64,000 bases of DNA from Episyrphus balteatus (Eukaryota; Arthropoda; Insecta; Diptera; Syrphidae): NCBI RefSeq assembly GCF_945859705.1, contig NC_079136.1, forward strand, positions 115,503,028-115,567,027, in the 5' to 3' direction. The notes beneath the pieces were generated by a model. That model ran no database searches, was not told where the DNA came from, and saw nothing but the letters and a program-made list of their open reading frames with translations. Numbering within the stretch: the stretch's first letter is position 1; each line of letters opens with the position of its first letter. Made by a program: the position numbers and the translations under genes. Positions 1-12,259 of the stretch are shown piece by piece.

Positions 1-849
1 TACTCTTGTAATTAAAACTTCATTGAAATTGAATTTGTGGCTTGTAGCCACGTGAAAATAATTTTTGAAAAAAAATATTATTGGAAAATTCGATATCTTG
101 GCAAGATAGGGGCAGTGTAGTGCTTGATTCAAATTCAGAATCCCAAAGACCATTAGAAAAGTAGATATAATTGAGTTTCTGTGTAAAATTTTTTCTCTCC
201 AATATTACTGTCATTTATGGAAAAATCGATCCTAAAAATCGTATTTTTATTTTTTTTTTTATTTTTCTCAATGTTTTCTGAAATAAAAGTGTAATTTTTA
301 TACGTAACCTCAAAAAATATTTTAATCTAAATAACGAAATTCTAAACATTTCAAAGATCAAAAAATTTTTCGGTAACTTCTTTGATTGATAAATAATATT
401 TTGATAAAACAACATTTAAAATAAATAAAAAACAATAAACCCAATAAATCTCATTTTTTAATTTTTCTCAATAATTCTGAGGTTATTTAAAAAAAGGTTA
501 AAATTTTAGATCTTTTTACTACCCCGCAATTTGTTTGTGGGCAATTTATTTTTCCCTTTCAAATACCATTTATTCAAAATTTTCCCACCACCCTTATGTT
601 GATAATAATTTTTTTCAACTTTAGTTCCTTATACAGACAGATAGACGAACTTGCGAGACCTACTTTTGTCCTGATTTGCGTGTCTTCAAATTGAAAAAAG
701 TGATTACAATGTTGAAGTTGTCGTAGGGAAAAAAAAACTATCGATGCGAAGAAATATAGACGCGTCACGCGTGCACAAAAAACAATTATCTTAACAATTT
801 TAATAATAAAATATTTTAAGTTTATAGTTTTTAGTGAATGTTTTTGCAC
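1..849. other. AT-rich tract, probably interior of the element ending at 938
   Basis: I see no credible gene. The strand is rich in A and T runs and includes a segment near 600-660 (an ACAGACAGATAGACG tract followed by GACCTACTTTTGTC) that weakly resembles the end of interspersed family A. Confidence 0.4.
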
Positions 850-938
850 GCGTCTTGTGCTCTGTATCTTTGGGGGCCCCTATATCCCGGGGGCCTTGTT
901 ACATGGATACAGCTGATACAGCGGTAGCTACGCCACTG
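850..938. mobile_element. Terminus of a hAT-type element (rest to the left, start not seen)
   Basis: The stretch ends in TACGCCACTG at 929-938, the inverse of the CAGTGGCGTA end used by the complete hAT-type elements at 21638-23187 and 34644-35523. GGGGGCCCC and CCCGGGGGCC blocks lie just inside, as in the 34.6-kb copy. No matching left end was found between 1 and 850, so it may lie outside the window. Confidence 0.6.
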
Positions 939-1540
939 AGGTTAACTAACCGAAGCTTATCCAAAAAACAAGCTTTCTTCTGTTTAAATTTTTAACAGTA
1001 TGTATTTTAACAACTTCTAAGAAGTTGTTAAACAAGTTCGAACTTCTATAAGCAATTTGTTTCTGAAGAAAGCCTTATACAAGCTTCTACCTGCTGCGAG
1101 ATCGTGTAAGTTATGTAAACTCTTGTATTTATCTGCAGTCACAGTCACTTTTTAAGCTTTTTATCAAACCAGGAGTTTCGTTGCAGTAACCTCTGACCTC
1201 TAATGGCCACTGGATTTCTATACTTGCTACTGACTACGTGGAATTTAAGAGGTTATTCCAGACGCGATGGGAAAAAGACGAAAATTGATAAATTAATTTT
1301 AATAGAATTACGTTCCACAATTTCTTCTTCTTCATTCTTATTGATCTACTTGAGAATTTCCAATAAAAAAACTGTGGAATATAGATTTCTGTTTGACAAT
1401 TTTCCATAAAAGTTACTCTCTCAAAATTAAATCCCTTTTTATCCCTCAAAAAGAACTCCATGTACAATTTCATATGAATAGACATCCACTTTATTGCCCT
1501 TCAGATCAATTTCTATAGCCATTATTAATCCCTTCTGACT
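939..1540. other. Unassigned AT-rich tract with small AGAAGTTGTTAA dyads
   Basis: The part at 950-1090 repeats AAGCTT and GAACTTCT words and holds a short palindrome around 1012-1032 (TAACAACTTCTAAGAAGTTGTTA with its mirror). It resembles the AGCTTC-rich tract at 12.26-12.77 kb. No gene was recognised. Confidence 0.35.
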
Positions 1541-1571
1541 GACCAAACCAGACCAGACCAGACCAGACCAA
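1541..1571 (+). repeat. CCAGA microsatellite
   Basis: About six tandem copies of a 5-bp CCAGA unit, the first one imperfect. Confidence 0.85.
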
Positions 1572-2960
1572 AAAGCCTAACAGTCTTTCCTCATTTCATT
1601 ATCTCAAAGTCTAAAGATGTTGATTACTCTGCAAATTTTCAACACAACCTCAAAATTCAAATTCAACCCACACCCTATAGCAGCCATACCATCCACAACA
1701 TCCATCAATATTCCATCTCCTCTCTCTCTCTCTCTCTAAAAAAAAAAGCTAGAAAAGATTTGTTGCCTCATATGGTAGTGCTGATAGTGCCAAATCAAAG
1801 GTGTGGAAAAGATGAATTCATGTGTTGTGTGCTATCTAGTTTGGTGTTCCACAAATCTTTCCTGATGCTCTATGGCTATTATTTCCCTTCTTTTAGTAGA
1901 AAACTTCTATATAAACTTAGAGTGTTGGTTAGACCCTTGCCAACAACAACAACTGACACTTCCAACCACACCAACAACACCGCCAAGCAGATCTCAATTT
2001 CGGTTTGGTTTTCAACTCAGTGTTTCGTATGAATAATGAGCAACACCATAACTTCCCCGCATAAAAGAGGGGCGATGGTGGAAGTGTTGGTTTCCCTACA
2101 AAAAGTGCAGTGCAAAACAAATGAGGATACCCAAAGGAGTCAGGAATCAACTCACATAAATAAACCCAAAGTACAGAGAAGAGGTGTATTTTCTACGAAA
2201 CAAAACGAACACTAGGTAACCTTAGAAGAATGGTTAGCATTACATTCACAATATGAAGGTGTACTGTTTGGTATATATGGATTTTTGTTCAGATTCCCAG
2301 AATTCCTGTTGAATCTCAAGTGCAAGGGCATCCTTTTGGGTTGAAAGTATAGGGATATGGCTTTGGTTTTTTGTTCTCCTTGTACATTGGAAAATATCCT
2401 AGAAGCAATGGAAGTGAGAGGTGAAGCTGAAGGTTGAGGTAATAAAGAACAAAGTACATTACCAATGCACTAGGACAGCATCCATATAAGACCAACCAAC
2501 GCCAAACGACGACTACAAGGACGACGAGGAACCACTTTATTTTATTTAAATCGCGATTGAATACGGATTTATGGCTGCTACATGGAATGTTATAGCAACT
2601 TGTGGTTTTGAATTTATGCCTTTGGAATGCGTTTTTCACAGTTTTCATACAGTAGTTATTGCTGAATAAAAAAGTAATATGCATCAAGCACACATCCACA
2701 CCTTTTGCCCGTCAATATGGTATCCGTTTTTATTATGTGCTTTTCATACGAATTTGAAAATTATTGTGTTGGCTGAGTTTTGGAATTTTGGACTTTGAAA
2801 CTTATGGGGAAAAATGCAGCTGAGTATATTTTTAGTAACAGAAAATGATGGTCGAGGTCATCGTGGAATTTATCCATCAACTTTTTACACTCCACACAAC
2901 CTAAGGTCAAGCATTATCTATACTTCTGAAATTCAGTTCTTCCAAGGTTCTAGGTACAAA
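1572..2960. other. Non-repetitive tract without recognisable gene
   Basis: Base composition is less extreme than the surroundings and includes (AAC)n and (TC)n runs. Open frames here (for example 2316-2699 minus) lack family features and codon structure. It may be unique intergenic DNA downstream of the DIP-like gene. Confidence 0.4.
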
Positions 2961-3282
2961 AGTCCCAAACGTGTCCCGAACGTATTCCGAATGTGTCCTG
3001 AACGTGTCCCGAACATATCCCGACTGTGTCCCGAATTTGTCCCGAATGTGTCCCAAACGTGTCCCGAATGTGTCCCGAACGTGTCCCGAAAGTGTCCCGA
3101 ACGCGTCCCGAACGTGTCCCGAATGTGTCCCGAATGTGTCTCTAACGTATCCTGAATGTGTCCCGAATGTGTCCCGAATGTATCCCGAATGTGTCCCGAA
3201 CGTGTACCGAATGTGTCCCAAACGTGTCCCGAATGTGTCCCAAACGTGTCCCGAATGTGTCCCGAATGCGTTCCGAATGTGT
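2961..3282 (+). repeat. 11-bp GTGTCCCGAAY minisatellite
   Basis: About 29 tandem copies of GTGTCCCGAAC or GTGTCCCGAAT with scattered substitutions. Since 11 is not a multiple of 3, every frame reads an 11-residue repeat (such as CPECVPNVSRM on plus, FGTHSGHVRDT on minus), which explains four overlapping ORFs here. No transcription or coding role is implied. Confidence 0.95.
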
Positions 3283-4200
3283 TTAATCGCATTCTTCGTA
3301 GCAGTCCTGTTGAGAAAGAACAGTACCCTCACCTTTCGTGGCTGGGCTGTCCTCCCGCTCTCTATTTACCAAGTACGCTCACTATACCACTAAAAATATT
3401 TACGGTCATGGTTACATGGATTTTTTATCCTTTTCAAATTCCTATGTAATTTGACGAAACAGAATACTTTTTTTATTAGAATATCCTAATATACTTCTTC
3501 CAAAAATCCAAATCATATCATAATTGCATCAATTTAAATGCAAAAATAATAATAAAAACAAAAAAACAAAATTACAAATCATCTTTTTACATCCAAAAAA
3601 TAGTCTCAAGAGGAATTTATATAAAGTGCAAGAAACACAGAGTCGAGAGAGAGAGATTACTGCAGCAAGATATCCTTAAACAATCAACGCAAAGTCTCAT
3701 CCTAGAACCCAATTGACTGTGCGCCCTCAAGTGGAAATCGATATATTCAAAAGCTCCTCCAAGCAAAAATGCCTCTAGAAATGAAAGGATAAGGAATTTA
3801 TGCAAAGTCTCGTCCTTTCAAACATCCTATCTATGTGTACGATGAGTATCTATATAACACCAAAAACAAAATCAAAATGTGTGTGGTATAAAATAGTATA
3901 TATAGAAGTGTGGTATAGACGACCATCAAGGAAAATGAATGAAGAATATAGCAAATGTGCGTCAAGAGGATTGAAAAGAAGAACAAGAAGTTGAAGAGGA
4001 AGAAGTAATCATTCAAAGCCACTTCATCTATCATGATGATGGTAATTCAATGCGATAGATGCGGCTTTAAGCTTCGAATTTTGTGCATTTCAGCCGATTA
4101 TAGCTTTTCATCTTGATTTGAAAATTTGCAATCTTCATTCGATTTGGTATTATGATTTTGAGATGAGCAATGTTGTTCTTTTAAAAGGATTTAAATGGAT

Positions 4201-4242
<42 letters not shown>

Positions 4243-4420
4243 ATTTCTCATATTAAAAAAGAAGCATCTTAAATGGTTGAAGAACTTTTATCTTCCATAA
4301 TTATCAATCAAGAAAGGGAACAGGGAAAATTCCTTTTGTATTAGTATTTATCATTAAGGACGAAGAGAAAAATTCTTTTCTTATTTTTTCCTTCATAAAA
4401 AAAATTGTATCCGATCAATT
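3283..4420. other. AT-rich tract with a 40-base T run
   Basis: An uninterrupted run of 40 T occupies 4202-4241. Otherwise no gene or repeat structure was recognised. Confidence 0.5.
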
Positions 4421-4429
4421 TATGTTTGT

Positions 4430-5900
4430 TTTTTGTTGTTTGCTGAATAGCTGAATTGTTATATAAGACGGTCTCTTTTCTTCCCTTTTTAAACTATACA
4501 ACAAGCCAAGTGTATTTCTTGATTGTTCAACATGGAGTTTTCACAGTGCATCCTTTATTTTTTGTCATTGAAGTTGTTAAATCATCCATTCATTGTCATT
4601 ATATATAATGTGCTGCAACACAAAAGATGAATAGATCGTAGTTTGTTTTTTTTGCTGACTTATTTTTTGTTTTTTCTCTTGGAAGTTGTTTACATTCGAA
4701 GGATAATTTTATGCAGAGTAAAAAAATTGTATTGAAATGGAAGAATATTTTGTTTTTCTACAGTAAAATGCAACGAAATAAGATTTATGTATGCGCTGAA
4801 TAGAGTGTTTGGCAGAATTAAGCTGGCATGTGGAAACTAATTTGCCATCAAACTTGAATGGTACAAGAATTCTTTTGTCTTGTAATGAAAATATCTTCAA
4901 TCAAGCGATGCAGATGCAGTTCAATCTAGCGTTAAGGTCATTATGGTGGGTGAATGAGAAAACAATTTGATATTCTAATTAATGTAAATGTTATTGGTGA
5001 AAATATAAGCTTTGAGCATGAATAGATACGTTTGAAGTATTCTGCAGCTTATGATGAGAAATAATAATTACATAAAATTCGAGATAATCTTTAATTAGTA
5101 ACGCGCTGAATGTAGCTGAATATAAGCTTTAATGTTCGAAATTTCCATTTGATATTACATGTGGTTACAATAGTGATCGTCTAAGTGATAACCTAAAAAA
5201 ACTGGGACATAATATAACCAGCAACTGAATAATGCTGAATTGGGTCACTTATTAATCAGAAATGCTTTAAGTTTTGCTGAATATAGATGGAGATGGTTAG
5301 ATTAGCCAACTGGTAGCTCGTGAAATGAAAATCAACTGATTAATCACCTTATTACTAAGTAATTCAGAACACTTCAAACTAGCAATGCGCTGAATACATT
5401 CTTAAATGATTAAATTTGTCAACTCACAACTTGTTTTACTCAAATCGTGATGAATCAAATGTTTTAAACAATATTTAAGCAGCAACTAACTGAATCCAAA
5501 TCAAAATTGCTACAAACGCAATTTCCCCTTCTTGTAACTTGAAAACTTGAGACGTTGAATAATTCGAAAATGGCTGAATATGGACTGAAATTTACGGAAA
5601 AGAAAAGTGAAAGCTTTTGTGATTAAAGTCGTGATAACGCCCGTAGTCATTAAAAATTATGGACACTTTTTATTTAGCAACACGCTGAATATTGAATTAA
5701 ATGGTCCAAATTGACAACCGATTACTCATGTAATAACTAACGAGTTAAACAAAGTGTTTGAATATTTGAAAATTCGTTATACTTTTTGATCATTAGTAAA
5801 AGTCGGTACATAGAAAATTTGTGTCATCATTTAATCAGCAATGTGCTGAATATAGGCTTAAATAATCAAAACTCATATTTTCATAATGTAAAAAACTTAG
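4430..5900 (+). repeat. Degenerate tandem array of about 150 bp
   Basis: The word GCTGAAT recurs within a longer degenerate context (TTTAATCAGCAATGCGCTGA followed by ATATAGGCTTAAATG). Copies lie near 5105, 5235, 5388, 5683 and 5844, spaced 130-160 bp or twice that. Earlier, weaker copies lie at 4440 and 4795. The array is strongly diverged and looks like an old satellite-like array or expanded transposon interior. Confidence 0.6.
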
Positions 5901-6177
5901 TGGAACATTATTGATTCGGAATTTCGGTTGACATTAAATCTTATGTAAATATTATCAACTGTGGAACGTATTTAATTTTGTTAAAACTAAATTCTTAATA
6001 GCGAAATTAAGTCAAATAAAAAATGAATATAGTGGATTGTATATATCGTAATTTGACATTGAATTGTGCAGTGATTCTTAAGTAAAGAGCTGAAATTGTG
6101 GATCGTATTCGTATGCATTCATATTTTTGAAAAAGTTAAAAAAAATAATATAATTATAAAATTCTCAAATAAATATT

Positions 6178-6423
6178 TCGCCGGTCTCATAAGAAAACCT
6201 CATAACTTTTTTTCAAAAATGACTTTTGAATGCCATTCTTTAGAAAATATGTCAGCTGAGCAACCCAGAAAATTTGGGGTCATTCCGAAAACTCAAAATA
6301 GACTAAAATTCAAATTTTGCACAGCCCGTTTCTTCCCAACTACTCTGTTGTTTATTTACTCTTTCGTCTCTCCTGTAAAATTTTGATTTTGGGAGTTACG
6401 AGGTTTTCTCATGAGACCGACGA
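6178..6423. mobile_element. Short inverted-repeat MITE (TCGYCGGTCTCATRAGAAAA)
   Basis: The 30-bp ends match in inverted orientation with three mismatches (left TCGCCGGTCTCATAAGAAAA, then CCTCATAACT). The interior has no protein signal. No clear target duplication was found, so the superfamily is open. Confidence 0.75.
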
Positions 6424-6679
6424 TTTGTAATAATTGTGCAACGTATCTACTTCTCATACAAATTATATGTTTAACGTGTTTATTTAGTGAAAAGCTCAAA
6501 ATTGTGAATGAAGCCTTAGTTCCTTTGGATATTGAAGGGAGGTGGTAACGATAAACGTCTGCAGCCGCTTTCATCTGGAATTTCTCTAAGTTAGCGTTGG
6601 GCGCCATTTGATGCAAGAGGTTAATGGTAAGGAATGGGTAAGAAATAGAACAAGCCCTAATAGATACCAGAACATTATG
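6424..6679. other. Short unassigned tract with an inverted TGGCGCCCAACG motif
   Basis: TGGCGCCCAACG occurs on the minus strand at 6596-6607, preceded there by ATCAAA as at 11377. It is a probable relic of an LTR retroelement junction. The tract ends with one copy of the target duplication (6671-6679) of the next element. Confidence 0.45.
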
Positions 6680-6867
6680 GGGTTGGGTTCGATATCCCGC
6701 TTTTTATATTCCCGTTTTTTTAAATCCCGCTTTTAAAATCCCGTTTTTCATTATCCCGCTTTTTCTAATCCCGCTTTTTAAAATCCCGATTTTTATAATC
6801 CCGATTTTTTAAAATAAAACAACTAGTTTTGCTTGCAAAATCGGGATACTAAAACAAATTAAATAAA

Positions 6868-7709
6868 TTGCACGACTGGGGTTGCACGTACTTGCTCTTA
6901 TGCTTAAAGTAACTCTAATGTTAAAGTTTTTTGTTTTTATTCAAGAAATTTAAAATTTGATATTTTGAAGAAATTTCAAAAGTAGTATACAAAAATTAAA
7001 TCTGTTTTTATAATTAATTAAACACCATTTTAAATGATCTCTTACAAAAAAAAAACAAGCATGCCATTTTATTTCTTATAAAAAGGTATTTTTAGAAAAA
7101 AAAATTTGAAAATCGTAGGAGCCGTAAAAAAATAATTTTTAATAAATAAAAATTTTCTAACATTTTTCAAAAAAAAGGTTGTTTAGCCATTTTGAAGAAA
7201 TAATTAATTTACACATAAAAACGAAATTTAAAGATTTTTCGTCAAACCGTTTTCAAAAAATTGATTTTTCGAAAAAAAATTTTGAAATATTTTTAAAAAA
7301 TCCAAAAGTTTGTTTTTTGAAAATTGTCTTAAATTTTAATATTACTTTTACTAAAACGCTCTTGTATAAAAATTTTCGTTGAAAGCGGATTAGTTTTGTA
7401 CGAGTTATTCATAAATAAAAAAAAAAACCGTTCTATGACAGGTACCGTTAATAACGGTACAAACAATATTTTTTTTATTTCAAAACTTGGCTCTTATGTG
7501 TAATACTACACACAAAAATTTTAATCAATATCGTTAGAGCCGTTTTTGAAAAAAATTAACTTTTCTTTTTGCGTTATATGGCAGGTACCGTTAGTTTTAG
7601 TCATATAAATAAAATTCCAATTTCCCCTCTAGGGAATCACCCAAAACTGCTAAATACCAAGCTAAATACTGCACTCGTTAAGGCTGCAGCTCCAGATAGA
7701 GACAGACAC

Positions 7710-7740
<31 letters not shown>

Positions 7741-7880
7741 GCCAGAATTGCCGGACCCACTTTTTTGGCATTCTCCATTATCGTAATGTCACGTAAAATT
7801 GTTATCTCGAGTTCGATTTTTTTTACGCATCCTAAACTTGCCCTATAGTACCTTTATCGCAAGTAAAAATGAGAGATTGT
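6868..7880 (+). repeat. Interspersed repeat family A, copy 1
   Basis: Starts with CACGACTGGGGTTGCACGTA and ACTTGCTCTTATGC, continues through GGCAGGTACCGTTA words and a CAGACAGA run, and ends with CCGGACCCACTTTTTTGGCA followed by CGCATCCTAAACTTG. The same ordered landmarks recur at 17098, and inverted at 23230-24250 and 44093-44665. It has no coding capacity. Confidence 0.75.
7701..7742 (+). repeat. CAGA microsatellite
   Basis: About ten copies of a GACA/CAGA tetranucleotide inside family A copy 1. Confidence 0.9.
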
Positions 7881-8499
7881 TCTCAACGCATTTAATTAAA
7901 ACCTTTAACAAAAAATATAATATATAAAAAAATAAGTAAAAGTAAGGAATGTGATATTAAAAAGAAATCAATTAACAAACTAATATTTACTTTAAAGTTT
8001 CAGAAGAACAATCAAATCGTGATAATCCCATAGATTAATAATAACATAAAATGATCACAACAACTTAAATTAAGTACACACTACATAATCAAAAGAAATT
8101 TAATTTAAATATATTTCAACTTATTTTTGGATGCATTTCAACAATTTTGATATTTAAATAAATGAAATTTCTTTTACTTGTGAACTCAATTTAAGGCTTT
8201 AATCATTTTATGTTTTTATATAAAAGAAATAGCGTTTTCATAATGTGTTGAAGGTACATATTGTGTACTGTGTAGGCTTTACAACGCAAAAAATCAGTTT
8301 TACTAATTTTTTGTCTATTTCTCATGATTTTTTTATTTGTGAATTAAGCATGTATTTTGTAAAAAAATCGGGATTTTCGGGATTTGAGGGGATTTTAAAA
8401 TGCGGGATTTCAGAAAACGGGATTTTAAAACTTTTTTTTCGGGATTTTCGAAAAACGGGATTTTAAAAAGCGGGATTCCGATAGGCTCCCAACATTATG

Positions 8500-10930
8500 A
8501 TCTCAGTCGATGAAGCATGGGACTTTTAATCTAACGATTGTATGATTAGATCATTTGTTGAGCGCCATTTATTTAAAATCAATAAATGAATAGCAAAAAT
8601 GATTACACCAATATGCGAGATCAAAATAATTCTTCATTTCTAAAAACAGCGCATTCAGAAACAAATCATTTAATGAGTAGTATTTTTAGAAATATATCAT
8701 TGAAAATAGAAAGAACCCAATAAGAAAGTTCCACTATTTCTATTCACCTACAGGCTAAACCTCATACAAACAAGCTTTCAATTTACCATATAAGACATAG
8801 TCTCTCCGGTCTCTTTACAATTAAATTCTAATCAGCCTGAAGAATATTACACACATATCCTAAATAATAATGCCCGCACAATATAGAACGTGTATTACAA
8901 AGTAAATGGCTCGTGAACTTGAACACAGAATTAATTAATAGAATCCTCCTCCATACAAAATTCCGCATCCCAACACCCACATCTACCCAAATTAGAGTTT
9001 CTCTCTCACATATTTATATCCTCTGTGCATATATATGTTGCCATCGTCCACCCCCACTGCCACCTCCAACCATCTTCACGTTCTTCCCCTAGCCTGCGGC
9101 TATAAAGTACAATATAGTCCAAGGTAAGCCATGATTACTTTGAACATGGACCGCGGCGCTACCATCGCATCGCACACACACAAGTTACACAAGTTAGCAA
9201 GAACTGCTGGAACGGCTGGATTTCCATTCGAAACCAAACAAGGACAACGAGATGATGCGATATCCCCAGATAAGATTGCATCTGGAAAATTTTTATATAA
9301 AACTGTTTGAAAAACGTGTGCAGGCAGGAGGACGGACGACATGCGAATGGAACCTGGGCGATGCTTTTGGTCATGGTCAAACCGATCTCCATATGTGTAT
9401 ATAGCCCACCACATGTGTTATCTGTTTTTGGGTTTTTGTTCGTGAGAGAGCGCTCGACGAGCTCTGTGCTGTGTTGAAATGCGACAGGACCTCCATTTGC
9501 ACAATTTGGTGAGTTGCCCACGGGAACACAAATTTTTCACACTTTATCCTTGGAATTCTTTTGTCAGCTAGGAGCCAGAAATAGCAAAACATTCACATTT
9601 AGTATCCTTTTTACTCTCTCTCTCTCTCTTTCGCAGTTCAAATTTTAGGGGGATTCAGGATTTGGGTATAGAATAAATTCTATTGCCTTCGAGGCATGTG
9701 TGTGCAATGAGGGTTTTTCATTACACGCTAAACACACACAGACTGGCAACGATGAATAGCACAAAACTCAATCTCAGAACACACATTTGCCCCGCACATC
9801 ACCAAAAAAAAAAAAAAAAAACGTATATACGGATCCTTTAGAGATGAGGAAATGATGATGATGACGACGGTGATTTACATGTAGAATTAACGAGTTTTCG
9901 TTAACTTAAGTAGATTTGCACTTATTATTCAAAGTTTGTCTACTACACAACGACGACGATGATGACGACAACGACAAGGACGAACAAAACTTACACTTTT
10001 ACACACTATGCACAAGAAGATGGAGATAAACTTCTGCAGCACTTTTCATATCTTTGTGCAGTCGTGTAAACTCTACACACTCATCTCGTCTATGGTAAGA
10101 TAGATATGTGTGGATCACGGTTAAGTGTGGTTGTCCGATTTCGTTCAAAGCAGCATGTTACCTATCTCTTTTTATACGTGTAGATTATATACAACTTTTG
10201 AAGAAGGTAGAAGAAGAAGGATAACTCAACAACACTGCTCAGTACGATGACGATGGCCAGTTTGCTTTTGCAATTTCACTATATACCAAAAGGTACCACG
10301 ACGATATCCTTGTTAGACGACATCAGTCTTTTTTTTTTTTTTACCTCTCTCTATTCAAGAAGAAATTCAAAAAAAAGAACGACAAAAAAATAACCAAACT
10401 AAAAGCATAAAAAGGTTGACGATTAAAGAGATGAGAAATGCATTTTGTAGCTTGAGTTCAATGGTGAAGTGAGTTAGTACTACTCGACACTTGAGTGATG
10501 TTCTCACTAACAAGATTTACACACAAAAAGTGGTGGTACTTCAAAGGCAAAAAAGAACGACATAGAGAGAGAGAGAGAAAAGTGCAAGAGTGATATACAA
10601 ATGGAGTCGTTAACATTGGTTCTTGGGTTCTTGAAGAAAACTTCGATGGTTTCTTTTTTTTTTTGTTGTGTCTTGTGTTCTTGTTAGCAGAGATAAGATG
10701 GGAATTTCTTGAAGGACAAGTTCTCTTGAAGAAAAGTCAAGCGTTTTAATGAGCTCAGAAGGAATATCAGATTTGTTCCTTATCACCTCACACATTTTAT
10801 GAAGATTGTATTTAGGATTTTTGAGATTGGGATTGATTCATATGGTTGAGAGATTTTGATGTTAATTTGTTTCGAGATTCATATTACTGTAAAATATTTT
10901 CTCATTCTTATTGCTTTACTGTCAGTTTAC
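8500..10930. other. Mostly unique tract, no recognised gene
   Basis: Open frames at 9100-9592 (minus) overlap in different phases and show no known domain. The tract has (GACGAC)n-like stretches near 9840-9980 and short A, T and TC runs. A GTTGAGCGCCATTTATTT variant of the primer-binding-site-like motif lies inverted at 8557-8574. Confidence 0.4.
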
Positions 10931-10944
10931 TGACTTTTATTAAA

Positions 10945-11655
10945 TGGCGCCCAACGTGGGACTTTAATCTGCGATAGTTAGAAGGTCCAATGTTTCATCG
11001 GTTCTGGTATCTTGTCGGAATTGTTCCATTCCTCATATCAGATGTACCTTTTACCTCCCACATCAAATGGCCCCAACGAAGGATCCGACCGAAGTTTAAG
11101 AGTGTCTTGTCTCATCAATTAAAATAGTTGGGTTAACCTATAGGTAGTCAAATTAAATATAAACACGCTTGAGAAATGCCAGATAAAAGATGGCATTGCT
11201 AATGTAAAGCATTCCTGAGTTCTTCAAAGGGTAGGTACTATAAGGCTTAGTTCGCAATTTTCAGCTTGCCTTCCTTCTTTAAATGCAAAAATAGCCTTTG
11301 TCCAATATAATCTGAGTTTCCAAAGCCTATTACCAATTCATAACTGTTTACCTTCATTTTATTGGTTTATATCAAATGGCGCCCAACGTGAGAGTGGGAC
11401 CTATGATCCGCAGATAAATAGCAATTTACCATGAAGTAACATTAGAATTTAAATCGATTGCCACATTCCAGACAAGAACTACTTAAGCACTGTCTTTTGT
11501 GTTTAAAATAGCCTCTAACTTTTATTCGTGCCAAATACTTTTTTTTATTATCTACTGCTTCCAAATAAGGTATGCCGAATGTAATTTTCGGAGCAGTTCC
11601 ATTCCTACTACATAAACTTAATTTGGTTGCCTTGAATGAAATGGCGCCCAATGTG
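10945..11655 (+). repeat. Cluster of tRNA-Lys primer-binding-site-like motifs (decayed LTR retroelement DNA)
   Basis: TGGCGCCCAACGTGGGAC at 10945-10962 is nearly the complement of a fly tRNA-Lys 3' end, the priming site of several gypsy-type retroelements. TGGCGCCCAACGTG recurs at 11377-11390, TGGCGCCCAATGTG at 11642-11655 and a worn TGGCCCCAACGAAGG at 11068. Each is preceded by an A-rich AAA or ATCAAA. No gag-pol frames are visible. Confidence 0.6.
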
Positions 11656-12259
11656 GAATGAGAACCTTCGATCCCCAGTTAAGAGCCTTATAGATTTTAC
11701 CAATAAAGATACCAGTCATCATTAATAACGATACTGAGATCACATCAAAAGTTGAAAAAGTGAAGGTTTTGGCCAACAACTTCGAAGAAAACTTCACACC
11801 TAACCCATCTACAGATCCGTGCGTCTCACTGATCCAATTTAGATCCCTTCATCTTCAACTCCCTTCGCCATTAACAAAAATCATTTTTTCTTTTCTGTCT
11901 TCCAGAAAATTGTCCGTTCAACTTGAAAACTGAAAGTCCACAGTTAGATCCATTGTCGCTCAAGGTTTGAAGCTAAGGCTAATCTTCTGTGATCAAACTG
12001 AGCAAACTTAGTGCCAGAGCCTCCTTTTTTAGCACGATTCACTAGCATTCACTTCATCAACACAGCGCCAACCTAAGCTGCCCAGCTAGTCAAACCCTGT
12101 AAAAATCTGTTCATAGGTCATGTAATAGCAGCTAAATACACCAAGATCTACCGTGTATTCACTTACAACGAGTTGTTCCAATCCATGCCGCGCTTAAAGA
12201 TAGTGTTAGAGAGGGCTTACTTTGCTTTCCATCGATTATATTCTCTACTCAAGAAATGA
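11656..12259. other. Unassigned tract
   Basis: No repeat or gene was recognised. It may be remaining interior of the retroelement relic to its left. Confidence 0.3.

Larger units (their letters stand above)
6680..8490. mobile_element. Non-autonomous DNA transposon with 9-bp target duplication and ATCCCG-rich inverted ends
   Basis: AACATTATG flanks the element perfectly at 6671-6679 and 8491-8499. Both ends start with GGG and then carry arrays of about 15 bp (ATCCCGCTTTTTAAA-like), inverted relative to each other over roughly 130 bp. A 9-bp duplication fits Mutator-like elements, but no transposase is present, so the superfamily is tentative. The interior includes a copy of interspersed family A and a CAGA microsatellite. 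Confidence 0.85.

Noticed and set aside
2907..3393. Overlapping cysteine/proline-rich and FGTHSGH-repeat ORFs on both strands
   Set aside because: They are translations of the 11-bp minisatellite in different phases; no start context, splice signal or family match.
9100..9592. Three overlapping minus-strand ORFs
   Set aside because: Different phases of the same DNA, no domain and no consistent coding frame; no splice-linked partner exons.
10945..10990. A tRNA-Lys gene
   Set aside because: Only the acceptor-end complement is present; no D-arm, anticodon arm or T-arm can be built around it.
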